A program made the translations under genes and the position numbers. A stretch of DNA of 64,000 nt from Panagrolaimus kolymaensis (lineage: Eukaryota > Nematoda > Chromadorea > Rhabditida > Panagrolaimidae), in assembly GCA_028622995.1 (NCBI GenBank), contig JAJQJQ010000006.1, positions 3,968,001-4,032,000 of the forward strand. The letters are read 5' to 3'. Positions within the stretch are counted from its first letter, which is position 1, and each line of letters starts with the position of its first letter. Of this stretch, positions 48,951-62,089 are shown one piece after another. The notes below the pieces were generated by a model, which saw only the letters and a list, made by a program, of their open reading frames with translations, ran no database searches and had not been told where the DNA came from.

Positions 48951-50408
48951 AAAAGAAAGAAAAGAATTTCTTTATTTTTTGCACAAGCTTTTTTTGGTTT
49001 TTTTATTAAAGATATGGCAGAAATGAAGATAAAATAAATTTTCTTGCTTATTTATGAAGCGTCTTAGCTTTGCAGATTTTTAATATTTCTGCATCATTAA
49101 ATTTTGGAAGACAAAAGAAAGAAAAGAATTTCTTTATTTTTTGCACAAGCTTTTTTTGGTTTTGTTATTAAAGATATGGCAGAAATGAAGATAAAATAAA
49201 TTTTCTTGCTTATTTATGAAGCGTCTTAGCTTTGCAGATTTTTAATATTTCTGCATCATTAAATTTTGGAAGACAAAAGAAAGAAAAGAATTTCTTTATT
49301 TTTTGCACAAGCTTTTTTTGGTTTTGTTATTAAAGATATGGCAGAAATGAAGATAAAATAAATTTTCTTGCTTATTTATGAAGCGTCTTAGCTTTGCAGA
49401 TTTTTAATATTTCTGCATCATTAAATTTTGGAAGACAAAAGAAAGAAAAGAATTTCTTTATTTTTTGCACAAGCCTTTTTTGGTTTTGTTATTAAAGATA
49501 TGGCAGAAATGAAGATAAAATAAATTTTCTTGCTTATTTATGAAGCGTCTTAGCTTTGCAGATTTTTAATATTTCTGCATCATTAAATTTTGGAAGACAA
49601 AAGAAAGAAAAGAATTTCTTTATTTTTTGCACAAGCTTTTTTTGGTTTTGTTATTAAAGATATGGCAGAAATGAAGATAAAATAAATTTTCTTGCTTATT
49701 TATGAAGCGTCTTAGCTTTGCAGATTTTTAATATTTCTGCATCATTAAATTTTGGAAGACAAAAGAAAGAAAAGAATTTCTTTATTTTTTGCACAAGCTT
49801 TTTTTGGTTTTTTTATTAAAGATATGGCAGAAATGAAGATAAAATAAATTTTCTTGCTTATTTATGAAGCGTCTTAGCTTTGCAGATTTTTAATATTTCT
49901 GCATCATTAAATTTTGGAAGACAAAAGAAAGAAAAGAATTTCTTTATTTTTTGCACAAGCCTTTTTTGGTTTTGTTATTAAAGATATGGCAGAAATGAAG
50001 ATAAAATAAATTTTCTTGCTTATTTATGAAGCGTCTTAGCTTTGCAGATTTTTAATATTTCTGCATCATTAAATTTTGGAAGACAAAAGAAAGAAAAGAA
50101 TTTCTTTATTTTTTGCACAAGCTTTTTTTGGTTTTGTTATTAAAGATATGGCAGAAATGAAGATAAAATAAATTTTCTTGCTTATTTATGAAGCGTCTTA
50201 GCTTTGCAGATTTTTAATATTTCTGCATCATTAAATTTTGGAAGACAAAAGAAAGAAAAGAATTTCTTTATTTTTTGCACAAGCTTTTTTTGGTTTTTTT
50301 ATTAAAGATATGGAAGAAATGAAGATAAAATAAATTTTCTAGCTTATTTATGAAGTGTCTTAGCTTTTTTCAGATTTAAAATTTTAAACAAACTTTAAAT
50401 TTTGGAAG
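48951..50408 (+). repeat. Run of nine 162-nt AAAAGAAAG monomers
   Basis: Landmarks fall at 48950, 49112, 49274, 49436, 49598, 49760, 49922, 50084 and 50246, exactly 162 nt apart. All nine carry the AAAAGAAAG tract, which elsewhere occurs mostly singly. Most carry CAAGCTTTTTTTGG; two revert to CAAGCCTTTTTTGG, and a few have the poly-T middle. The last unit ends with link CTAGC and a B tail. Confidence 0.88.
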
Positions 50409-53400
50409 ACAAAAAAAAAGAAAAGAATTTCTTTATTTTTTGCACAAGCCTTTTTTGGTTTTGTTATTAAAGATATGGCAGAAATGAAGATAAAATAAAT
50501 TTTCTTGCTTATTTATGAAGCGTCTTAGCTTTGCAGATTTTTAATATTTCTGCATCATTAAATTTTGGAAGACAAAAAAAAAGAAAAGAATTTCTTTATT
50601 TTTTGCACAAGCCTTTTTTGGTTTTGTTATTAAAGATATGGCAGAAATGAAGATAAAATAAATTTTCTTGCTTATTTATGAAGCGTCTTAGCTTTGCAGA
50701 TTTTTAATATTTCTGCATCATTAAATTTTGGAAGACAAAAGAAAGAAAAGAATTTCTTTATTTTTTGCACAAGCTTTTTTTGGTTTTTTTATTAAAGATA
50801 TGGAAGAAATGAAGATAAAATAAATTTTCTTGCTTATTTATGAAGCGTCTTAGCTTTGCAGATTTTTAATATTTCTGCATCATTAAATTTTGGAAGACAA
50901 AAAAAAAGAAAAGAATTTCTTTATTTTTTGCACAAGCCTTTTTTGGTTTTGTTATTAAAGATATGGCAGAAATGAAGATAAAATAAATTTTCTTGCTTAT
51001 TTATGAAGCGTCTTAGCTTTGCAGATTTTTAATATTTCTGCATCATTAAATTTTGGAAGACAAAAAAAAAGAAAAGAATTTCTTTATTTTTTGCACAAGC
51101 CTTCTTGGGCCTTGATAATTGAAATATGACAGAAATGAAGATAAAATAAATTTTGTTGCTTATTTATGAAGCGTCTTAGCTTTTTTCAGATTTATAATTT
51201 TAAACAAACTTTAAATTTTGGAAGACAAAAAAAAGAAAAGAATTTCTTTATTTTTTGCACAAGCCTTTTTTGGTTTTGTTATTAAAGATATGGCAGAAAT
51301 GAAGATAAAATAAATTTTCTTGCTTATTTATGAAGCGTCTTAGCTTTGCAGATTTTTAATATTTCTGCATCATTAAATTTTGGAAGACAAAAAAAAAGAA
51401 AAGAATTTCTTTATTTTTTGCACAAGCCTTTTTTGGTTTTGTTATTAAAGATATGGCAGAAATGAAGATAAAATAAATTTTCTTGCTTATTTATGAAGCG
51501 TCTTAGCTTTGCAGATTTTTAATATTTCTGCATCATTAAATTTTGGAAGACAAAAGAAAGAAAAGAATTTCTTTATTTTTTGCACAAGCCTTTTTTGGTT
51601 TTTTTATTAAAGATATGGAAGAAATGAAGATAAAATAAATTTTCTTGCTTATTTATGAAGCGTCTTAGCTTTGCAGATTTTTAATATTTCTGCATCATTA
51701 AATTTTGGAAGACAAAAAAAAGAAAAGAATTTCTTTATTTTTTGCACAAGCCTTTTTTGGTTTTTTTATTAAAGATATGGAAGAAATGAAGATAAAATAA
51801 ATTTTCTAGCTTATTTATGAAGCGTCTTAGCTTTGCAGATTTTTAATATTTCTGCATCATTAAATTTTGGAAGACAAAAGAAAGAAAAGAATTTCTTTAT
51901 TTTTTGCACAAGCCTTTTTTGGTTTTTTTATTAAAGATATGGAAGAAATGAAGATAAAATAAATTTTCTTGCTTATTTATGAAGCGTCTTAGCTTTGCAG
52001 ATTTTTAATATTTCTGCATCATTAAATTTTGGAAGACAAAAAAAAGAAAAGAATTTCTTTATTTTTTGCACAAGCCTTTTTTGGTTTTTTTATTAAAGAT
52101 ATGGAAGAAATGAAGATAAAATAAATTTTCTAGCTTATTTATGAAGCGTCTTAGCTTTGCAGATTTTTAATATTTCTGCATCATTAAATTTTGGAAGACA
52201 AAAAAAAAGAAAAGAATTTCTTTATTTTTTGCACAAGCCTTTTTTGGTTTTTTTATTAAAGATATGGAAGAAATGAAGATAAAATAAATTTTCTAGCTTA
52301 TTTATGAAGTGTCTTAGCTTTTTTCAGATTTAAAATTTTAAACAAACTTTAAATTTTGGAAGACAAAAAAAAAGAAAAGAATTTCTTTATTTTTTGCACA
52401 AGCCTTTTTTGGTTTTGTTATTAAAGATATGGCAGAAATGAAGATAAAATAAATTTTCTTGCTTATTTATGAAGCGTCTTAGCTTTGCAGATTTTTAATA
52501 TTTCTGCATCATTAAATTTTGGAAGACAAAAAAAAAGAAAAGAATTTCTTTATTTTTTGCACAAGCCTTCTTGGGCCTTGATAATTGAAATATGACAGAA
52601 ATGAAGATAAAATAAATTTTGTTGCTTATTTATGAAGCGTCTTAGTTTTTTTCAGATTTATAATTTTAAACAAACTTTAAATTTTGGAAGACAAAAAAAA
52701 GAAAAGAATTTCTTTATTTTTTGCACAAGCCTTTTTTGGTTTTGTTATTAAAGATATGGCAGAAATGAAGATAAAATAAATTTTCTTGCTTATTTATGAA
52801 GCGTCTTAGCTTTGCAGATTTTTAATATTTCTGCATCATTAAATTTTGGAAGACAAAAAAAAAGAAAAGAATTTCTTTATTTTTTGCACAAGCCTTTTTT
52901 GGTTTTTTTATTAAAGATATGGAAGAAATGAAGATAAAATAAATTTTCTTGCTTATTTATGAAGCGTCTTAGCTTTGCAGATTTTTAATATTTCTGCATC
53001 ATTAAATTTTGGAAGACAAAAGAAAGAAAAGAATTTCTTTATTTTTTGCACAAGCCTTTTTTGGTTTTTTTATTAAAGATATGGAAGAAATGAAGATAAA
53101 ATAAATTTTCTTGCTTATTTATGAAGCGTCTTAGCTTTGCAGATTTTTAATATTTCTGCATCATTAAATTTTGGAAGACAAAAAAAAGAAAAGAATTTCT
53201 TTATTTTTTGCACAAGCCTTTTTTGGTTTTTTTATTAAAGATATGGAAGAAATGAAGATAAAATAAATTTTCTAGCTTATTTATGAAGCGTCTTAGCTTT
53301 GCAGATTTTTAATATTTCTGCATCATTAAATTTTGGAAGACAAAAGAAAGAAAAGAATTTCTTTATTTTTTGCACAAGCCTTTTTTGGTTTTTTTATTAA

Positions 53401-56400
53401 AGATATGGAAGAAATGAAGATAAAATAAATTTTCTTGCTTATTTATGAAGCGTCTTAGCTTTGCAGATTTTTAATATTTCTGCATCATTAAATTTTGGAA
53501 GACAAAAGAAAGAAAAGAATTTCTTTATTTTTTGCACAAGCCTTTTTTGGTTTTTTTATTAAAGATATGGAAGAAATGAAGATAAAATAAATTTTCTTGC
53601 TTATTTATGAAGCGTCTTAGCTTTGCAGATTTTTAATATTTCTGCATCATTAAATTTTGGAAGACAAAAGAAAGAAAAGAATTTCTTTATTTTTTGCACA
53701 AGCCTTTTTTGGTTTTTTTATTAAAGATATGGAAGAAATGAAGATAAAATAAATTTTGTTGCTTATTTATGAAGCGTCTTAGCTTTTTTCAGATTTATAA
53801 TTTTAAACAAACTTTAAATTTTGGAAGACAAAAAAAAGAAAAGAATTTCTTTATTTTTTGCACAAGCCTTTTTTGGTTTTGTTATTAAAGATATGGCAGA
53901 AATGAAGATAAAATAAATTTTCTTGCTTATTTATGAAGCGTCTTAGCTTTGCAGATTTTTAATATTTCTGCATCATTAAATTTTGGAAGACAAAAGAAAG
54001 AAAAGAATTTCTTTATTTTTTGCACAAGCCTTTTTTGGTTTTTTTATTAAAGATATGGAAGAAATGAAGATAAAATAAATTTTCTTGCTTATTTATGAAG
54101 CGTCTTAGCTTTGCAGATTTTTAATATTTCTGCATCATTAAATTTTGGAAGACAAAAAAAAGAAAAGAATTTCTTTATTTTTTGCACAAGCCTTTTTTGG
54201 TTTTTTTATTAAAGATATGGAAGAAATGAAGATAAAATAAATTTTCTAGCTTATTTATGAAGCGTCTTAGCTTTGCAGATTTTTAATATTTCTGCATCAT
54301 TAAATTTTGGAAGACAAAAAAAAGAAAAGAATTTCTTTATTTTTTGCACAAGCCTTTTTTGGTTTTTTTATTAAAGATATGGAAGAAATGAAGATAAAAT
54401 AAATTTTCTTGCTTATTTATGAAGCGTCTTAGCTTTGCAGATTTTTAATATTTCTGCATCATTAAATTTTGGAAGACAAAAAAAAGAAAAGAATTTCTTT
54501 ATTTTTTGCACAAGCCTTTTTTGGTTTTTTTATTAAAGATATGGAAGAAATGAAGATAAAATAAATTTTCTTGCTTATTTATGAAGCGTCTTAGCTTTGC
54601 AGATTTTTAATATTTCTGCATCATTAAATTTTGGAAGACAAAAAAAAAGAAAAGAATTTCTTTATTTTTTGCACAAGCCTTTTTTGGTTTTTTTATTAAA
54701 GATATGGAAGAAATGAAGATAAAATAAATTTTCTAGCTTATTTATGAAGTGTCTTAGCTTTTTTCAGATTTAAAATTTTAAACAAACTTTAAATTTTGGA
54801 AGACAAAAAAAAAGAAAAGAATTTCTTTATTTTTTGCACAAGCCTTTTTTGGTTTTGTTATTAAAGATATGGCAGAAATGAAGATAAAATAAATTTTCTT
54901 GCTTATTTATGAAGCGTCTTAGCTTTGCAGATTTTTAATATTTCTGCATCATTAAATTTTGGAAGACAAAAAAAAAGAAAAGAATTTCTTTATTTTTTGC
55001 ACAAGCCTTCTTGGGCCTTGATAATTGAAATATGACAGAAATGAAGATAAAATAAATTTTGTTGCTTATTTATGAAGCGTCTTAGCTTTTTTCAGATTTA
55101 TAATTTTAAACAAACTTTAAATTTTGGAAGACAAAAAAAAGAAAAGAATTTCTTTATTTTTTGCACAAGCCTTTTTTGGTTTTGTTATTAAAGATATGGC
55201 AGAAATGAAGATAAAATAAATTTTCTTGCTTATTTATGAAGCGTCTTAGCTTTGCAGATTTTTAATATTTCTGCATCATTAAATTTTGGAAGACAAAAAA
55301 AAAGAAAAGAATTTCTTTATTTTTTGCACAAGCCTTTTTTGGTTTTGTTATTAAAGATATGGCAGAAATGAAGATAAAATAAATTTTCTTGCTTATTTAT
55401 GAAGCGTCTTAGCTTTTTTCAGATTTATAATTTTAAACAAACTTTAAATTTTGGAAGACAAAAAAAAGAAAAGAATTTCTTTATTTTTTGCACAAGCCTT
55501 TTTTGGTTTTGTTATTAAAGATATGGCAGAAATGAAGATAAAATAAATTTTCTTGCTTATTTATGAAGCGTCTTAGCTTTGCAGATTTTTAATATTTCTG
55601 CATCATTAAATTTTGGAAGACAAAAAAAAAGAAAAGAATTTCTTTATTTTTTGCACAAGCCTTTTTTGGTTTTGTTATTAAAGATATGGCAGAAATGAAG
55701 ATAAAATAAATTTTCTTGCTTATTTATGAAGCGTCTTAGCTTTGCAGATTTTTAATATTTCTGCATCATTAAATTTTGGAAGACAAAAGAAAGAAAAGAA
55801 TTTCTTTATTTTTTGCACAAGCCTTTTTTGGTTTTTTTATTAAAGATATGGAAGAAATGAAGATAAAATAAATTTTCTTGCTTATTTATGAAGCGTCTTA
55901 GCTTTGCAGATTTTTAATATTTCTGCATCATTAAATTTTGGAAGACAAAAAAAAGAAAAGAATTTCTTTATTTTTTGCACAAGCCTTTTTTGGTTTTTTT
56001 ATTAAAGATATGGAAGAAATGAAGATAAAATAAATTTTCTAGCTTATTTATGAAGCGTCTTAGCTTTGCAGATTTTTAATATTTCTGCATCATTAAATTT
56101 TGGAAGACAAAAAAAAAGAAAAGAATTTCTTTATTTTTTGCACAAGCCTTTTTTGGTTTTGTTATTAAAGATATGGCAGAAATGAAGATAAAATAAATTT
56201 TCTTGCTTATTTATGAAGCGTCTTAGCTTTGCAGATTTTTAATATTTCTGCATCATTAAATTTTGGAAGACAAAAAAAAAGAAAAGAATTTCTTTATTTT
56301 TTGCACAAGCCTTTTTTGGTTTTTTTATTAAAGATATGGAAGAAATGAAGATAAAATAAATTTTCTAGCTTATTTATGAAGTGTCTTAGCTTTTTTCAGA

Positions 56401-59400
56401 TTTAAAATTTTAAACAAACTTTAAATTTTGGAAGACAAAAAAAAAGAAAAGAATTTCTTTATTTTTTGCACAAGCCTTTTTTGGTTTTGTTATTAAAGAT
56501 ATGGCAGAAATGAAGATAAAATAAATTTTCTTGCTTATTTATGAAGCGTCTTAGCTTTGCAGATTTTTAATATTTCTGCATCATTAAATTTTGGAAGACA
56601 AAAGAAAGAAAAGAATTTCTTTATTTTTTGCACAAGCTTTTTTTGGTTTTTTTATTAAAGATATGGAAGAAATGAAGATAAAATAAATTTTCTTGCTTAT
56701 TTATGAAGCGTCTTAGCTTTGCAGATTTTTAATATTTCTGCATCATTAAATTTTGGAAGACAAAAAAAAAGAAAAGAATTTCTTTATTTTTTGCACAAGC
56801 CTTTTTTGGTTTTGTTATTAAAGATATGGCAGAAATGAAGATAAAATAAATTTTCTTGCTTATTTATGAAGCGTCTTAGCTTTGCAGATTTTTAATATTT
56901 CTGCATCATTAAATTTTGGAAGACAAAAAAAAAGAAAAGAATTTCTTTATTTTTTGCACAAGCCTTCTTGGGCCTTGATAATTGAAATATGACAGAAATG
57001 AAGATAAAATAAATTTTGTTGCTTATTTATGAAGCGTCTTAGCTTTTTTCAGATTTATAATTTTAAACAAACTTTAAATTTTGGAAGACAAAAAAAAGAA
57101 AAGAATTTCTTTATTTTTTGCACAAGCCTTTTTTGGTTTTGTTATTAAAGATATGGCAGAAATGAAGATAAAATAAATTTTCTTGCTTATTTATGAAGCG
57201 TCTTAGCTTTGCAGATTTTTAATATTTCTGCATCATTAAATTTTGGAAGACAAAAAAAAAGAAAAGAATTTCTTTATTTTTTGCACAAGCCTTTTTTGGT
57301 TTTGTTATTAAAGATATGGCAGAAATGAAGATAAAATAAATTTTCTTGCTTATTTATGAAGCGTCTTAGCTTTGCAGATTTTTAATATTTCTGCATCATT
57401 AAATTTTGGAAGACAAAAGAAAGAAAAGAATTTCTTTATTTTTTGCACAAGCCTTTTTTGGTTTTTTTATTAAAGATATGGAAGAAATGAAGATAAAATA
57501 AATTTTCTTGCTTATTTATGAAGCGTCTTAGCTTTGCAGATTTTTAATATTTCTGCATCATTAAATTTTGGAAGACAAAAAAAAGAAAAGAATTTCTTTA
57601 TTTTTTGCACAAGCCTTTTTTGGTTTTTTTATTAAAGATATGGAAGAAATGAAGATAAAATAAATTTTCTAGCTTATTTATGAAGCGTCTTAGCTTTGCA
57701 GATTTTTAATATTTCTGCATCATTAAATTTTGGAAGACAAAAGAAAGAAAAGAATTTCTTTATTTTTTGCACAAGCCTTTTTTGGTTTTTTTATTAAAGA
57801 TATGGAAGAAATGAAGATAAAATAAATTTTCTTGCTTATTTATGAAGCGTCTTAGCTTTGCAGATTTTTAATATTTCTGCATCATTAAATTTTGGAAGAC
57901 AAAAAAAAGAAAAGAATTTCTTTATTTTTTGCACAAGCCTTTTTTGGTTTTTTTATTAAAGATATGGAAGAAATGAAGATAAAATAAATTTTCTAGCTTA
58001 TTTATGAAGCGTCTTAGCTTTGCAGATTTTTAATATTTCTGCATCATTAAATTTTGGAAGACAAAAAAAAAGAAAAGAATTTCTTTATTTTTTGCACAAG
58101 CCTTTTTTGGTTTTTTTATTAAAGATATGGAAGAAATGAAGATAAAATAAATTTTCTAGCTTATTTATGAAGTGTCTTAGCTTTTTTCAGATTTAAAATT
58201 TTAAACAAACTTTAAATTTTGGAAGACAAAAAAAAAGAAAAGAATTTCTTTATTTTTTGCACAAGCCTTTTTTGGTTTTGTTATTAAAGATATGGCAGAA
58301 ATGAAGATAAAATAAATTTTCTTGCTTATTTATGAAGCGTCTTAGCTTTGCAGATTTTTAATATTTCTGCATCATTAAATTTTGGAAGACAAAAAAAAAG
58401 AAAAGAATTTCTTTATTTTTTGCACAAGCCTTTTTTGGTTTTTTTATTAAAGATATGGAAGAAATGAAGATAAAATAAATTTTCTAGCTTATTTATGAAG
58501 TGTCTTAGCTTTTTTCAGATTTAAAATTTTAAACAAACTTTAAATTTTGGAAGACAAAAAAAAGAAAAGAATTTCTTTATTTTTTGCACAAGCCTTTTTT
58601 GGTTTTGTTATTAAAGATATGGCAGAAATGAAGATAAAATAAATTTTCTTGCTTATTTATGAAGCGTCTTAGCTTTGCAGATTTTTAATATTTCTGCATC
58701 ATTAAATTTTGGAAGACAAAAAAAAAGAAAAGAATTTCTTTATTTTTTGCACAAGCCTTTTTTGGTTTTGTTATTAAAGATATGGCAGAAATGAAGATAA
58801 AATAAATTTTCTTGCTTATTTATGAAGCGTCTTAGCTTTGCAGATTTTTAATATTTCTGCATCATTAAATTTTGGAAGACAAAAAAAAAGAAAAGAATTT
58901 CTTTATTTTTTGCACAAGCCTTTTTTGGTTTTTTTATTAAAGATATGGAAGAAATGAAGATAAAATAAATTTTCTTGCTTATTTATGAAGCGTCTTAGCT
59001 TTGCAGATTTTTAATATTTCTGCATCATTAAATTTTGGAAGACAAAAAAAAAGAAAAGAATTTCTTTATTTTTTGCACAAGCCTTCTTGGGCCTTGATAA
59101 TTGAAATATGACAGAAATGAAGATAAAATAAATTTTGTTGCTTATTTATGAAGCGTCTTAGCTTTTTTCAGATTTATAATTTTAAACAAACTTTAAATTT
59201 TGGAAGACAAAAAAAAGAAAAGAATTAATTTATTTTTTGCACAAGCCTTTTTTGGTTTTGTTATTAAAGATATGGCAGAAATGAAGATAAAATAAATTTT
59301 CTTGCTTATTTATGAAGCGTCTTAGCTTTGCAGATTTTTAATATTTCTGCATCATTAAATTTTGGAAGACAAAAAAAAAGAAAAGAATTTCTTTATTTTT

Positions 59401-62089
59401 TGCACAAGCCTTTTTTGGTTTTGTTATTAAAGATATGGCAGAAATGAAGATAAAATAAATTTTCTTGCTTATTTATGAAGCGTCTTAGCTTTGCAGATTT
59501 TTAATATTTCTGCATCATTAAATTTTGGAAGACAAAAAAAAAGAAAAGAATTTCTTTATTTTTTGCACAAGCCTTTTTTGGTTTTTTTATTAAAGATATG
59601 GAAGAAATGAAGATAAAATAAATTTTCTTGCTTATTTATGAAGCGTCTTAGCTTTGCAGATTTTTAATATTTCTGCATCATTAAATTTTGGAAGACAAAA
59701 AAAAAGAAAAGAATTTCTTTATTTTTTGCACAAGCCTTTTTTGGTTTTTTTATTAAAGATATGGAAGAAATGAAGATTAAATAAATTTTCTTGCTTATTT
59801 ATGAAGCGTCTTAGCTTTGCAGATTTTTAATATTTCTGCATCATTAAATTTTGGAAGACAAAAAAAAAGAAAAGAATTTCTTTATTTTTTGCACAAGCCT
59901 TTTTTGGTTTTTTTATTAAAGATATGGAAGAAATGAAGATAAAATAAATTTTGTTGCTTATTTATGAAGCGTCTTAGCTTTTTTCAGATTTATAATTTTA
60001 AACAAACTTTAAATTTTGGAAGACAAAAAAAAGAAAAGAATTAATTTATTTTTTGCACAAGCCTTTTTTGGTTTTGTTATTAAAGATATGGCAGAAATGA
60101 AGATAAAATAAATTTTCTTGCTTATTTATGAAGCGTCTTAGCTTTGCAGATTTTTAATATTTCTGCATCATTAAATTTTGGAAGACAAAAAAAAAGAAAA
60201 GAATTTCTTTATTTTTTGCACAAGCCTTTTTTGGTTTTTTTATTAAAGATATGGAAGAAATGAAGATTAAATAAATTTTCTTGCTTATTTATGAAGCGTC
60301 TTAGCTTTACAGATTTTTAATATTTCTGCATCATTAAATTTTGGAAGACAAAAAAAAAGAAAAGAATTTCTTTATTTTTTGCACAAGCCTTTTTTGGTTT
60401 TTTTATTAAAGATATGGAAGAAATGAAGATAAAATAAATTTTCTTGCTTATTTATGAAGCGTCTTAGCTTTGCAGATTTTTAATATTTCTGCATCATTAA
60501 ATTTTGGAAGACAAAAAAAAAGAAAAGAATTTCTTTATTTTTTGCACAAGCCTTTTTTGGTTTTGTTATTAAAGATATGGCAGAAATGAAGATAAAATAA
60601 ATTTTCTTGCTTATTTATGAAGTGTCTTAGCTTTGCAGATTTTTAATATTTCTGCATCATTAAATTTTGGAAGACAAAAAAAAAGAAAAGAATTTCTTTA
60701 TTTTTTGCACAAGCCTTTTTTGGTTTTGTTATTAAAGATATGGCAGAAATGAAGATAAAATAAATTTTCTTGCTTATTTATGAAGCGTCTTAGCTTTGCA
60801 GATTTTTAATATTTCTGCATCATTAAATTTTGGAAGACAAAAAAAAAGAAAAGAATTTCTTTATTTTTTGCACAAGCCTTTTTTGGTTTTGTTATTAAAG
60901 ATATGGCAGAAATGAAGATAAAATAAATTTTCTTGCTTATTTATGAAGCGTCTTAGCTTTGCAGATTTTTAATATTTCTGCATCATTAAATTTTGGAAGA
61001 CAAAAAAAAAGAAAAGAATTTCTTTATTTTTTGCACAAGCCTTTTTTGGTTTTGTTATTAAAGATATGGCAGAAATGAAGATAAAATAAATTTTCTTGCT
61101 TATTTATGAAGCGTCTTAGCTTTGCAGATTTTTAATATTTCTGCATCATTAAATTTTGGAAGACAAAAAAAAAGAAAAGAATTTCTTTATTTTTTGCACA
61201 AGCCTTCTTGGGCCTTGATAATTGAAATATGGCAGAAATGAAGATAAAATAAATTTTGTTGCTTATTTATGAAGTGTCTTAGCTTTTTTCAGATTTAAAA
61301 TTTTAAACACTTTAAATTTTGGAAGACAAAAAAAAGAAAAGAATTTCTTTATTTTTTGCACAAGCCTTTTTTGGTTTTGTTATTAAAGATATGGAAGAAA
61401 TGAATATAAAATAAATTTTGTTGCTTATTTATGAAGCGTCTTAGCTTTTTTCAGATTTATAATTTTAAACAAACTTTAAATTTTGGAAGACAAAAAAAAA
61501 AGAAAAGAATTTCTTTATTTTTTGCACAAGCCTTTTTTGGTTTTGTTATTAAAGATATGGAAGAAATGAATATAAAATAAATTTTCTTGCTTATTTATGA
61601 AGCGTCTTATCTTTGCAGATTTTTAATATTTCTGCATCATTAAATTTTGGAAGACAAAAAAAAAGAAAAGAATTTCTTTATTTTTTGCACAAGCCTTTTT
61701 TGGTTTTGTTATTAAAGATATGGAAGAAATGAAGATAAAATAAATTTTGTTGCTTATTTATGAAGCGTCTTAGCTTTGCAGATTTTTAATATTTCTGCAT
61801 CATTAAATTTTGGAAGACAAAAAAAAAGAAAAGAATTTCTTTATTTTTTGCACAAGCCTTTTTTGGTTTTTTTATTAAAGATATGGAAGAAATGAAGATA
61901 AAATAAATTTTGTTGCTTATTTATGAAGCGTCTTAGCTTTGCAGATTTTTAATATTTCTGCATCATTAAATTTTGGAAGACAAAAAAAGAAAAGAATTTC
62001 TTTATTTTTTACACAACCTTCTTGGGCCTTGATAATTGAAATATGGCAGAAATTAAGATTAAATAAATTTTCTTGCTTATTTATGAAGC

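Larger units (their letters stand above)
5958..62089 (+). repeat. 56-kb satellite array, about 344 tandem copies of a 162-165 bp monomer
   Basis: One head-to-tail array in a single orientation, with no inverted segment and no inserted gene or transposon. Successive copies of the landmark GGAAGAC are 162, 163, 164 or 165 nt apart. Each monomer has five blocks: an A-tract (A8 or A9 then GAAAAG; variants AAAAGAAAG, GAAAAAAAAG, AAAAGGAAAAG), an invariant core with TTTCTTTATTTTTTGCAC, a variable middle, a link (TTCTTGC, TTCTAGC or TTGTTGC), and a tail. Middles come in forms a (GGTTTTGTTATT ... GGCAG), b (GGTTTTTTTATT ... GGAAG) and c (CTTCTTGGGCCTTGATAATTG). Tails come as A (GCTTTGCAGATTTTTAATAT) or B (GCTTTTTTCAGATTTAAAAT or ...TTATAAT). 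Blocks are reshuffled between monomers. I see no protein-coding role. The monomer length and homogeneity resemble centromeric or heterochromatic satellites, but the sequence alone does not show that function. Confidence 0.97.

Noticed and set aside
5958..62089. CRISPR array or telomere
   Set aside because: There are no unique spacers between short repeats and no TTAGGC-type telomere units; the whole 163-nt unit is repeated in a eukaryotic context.
5958..62089. Calling the array a centromere
   Set aside because: Monomer length and higher-order structure are suggestive, but nothing in the sequence shows centromeric chromatin, and the chromosome type is unknown.
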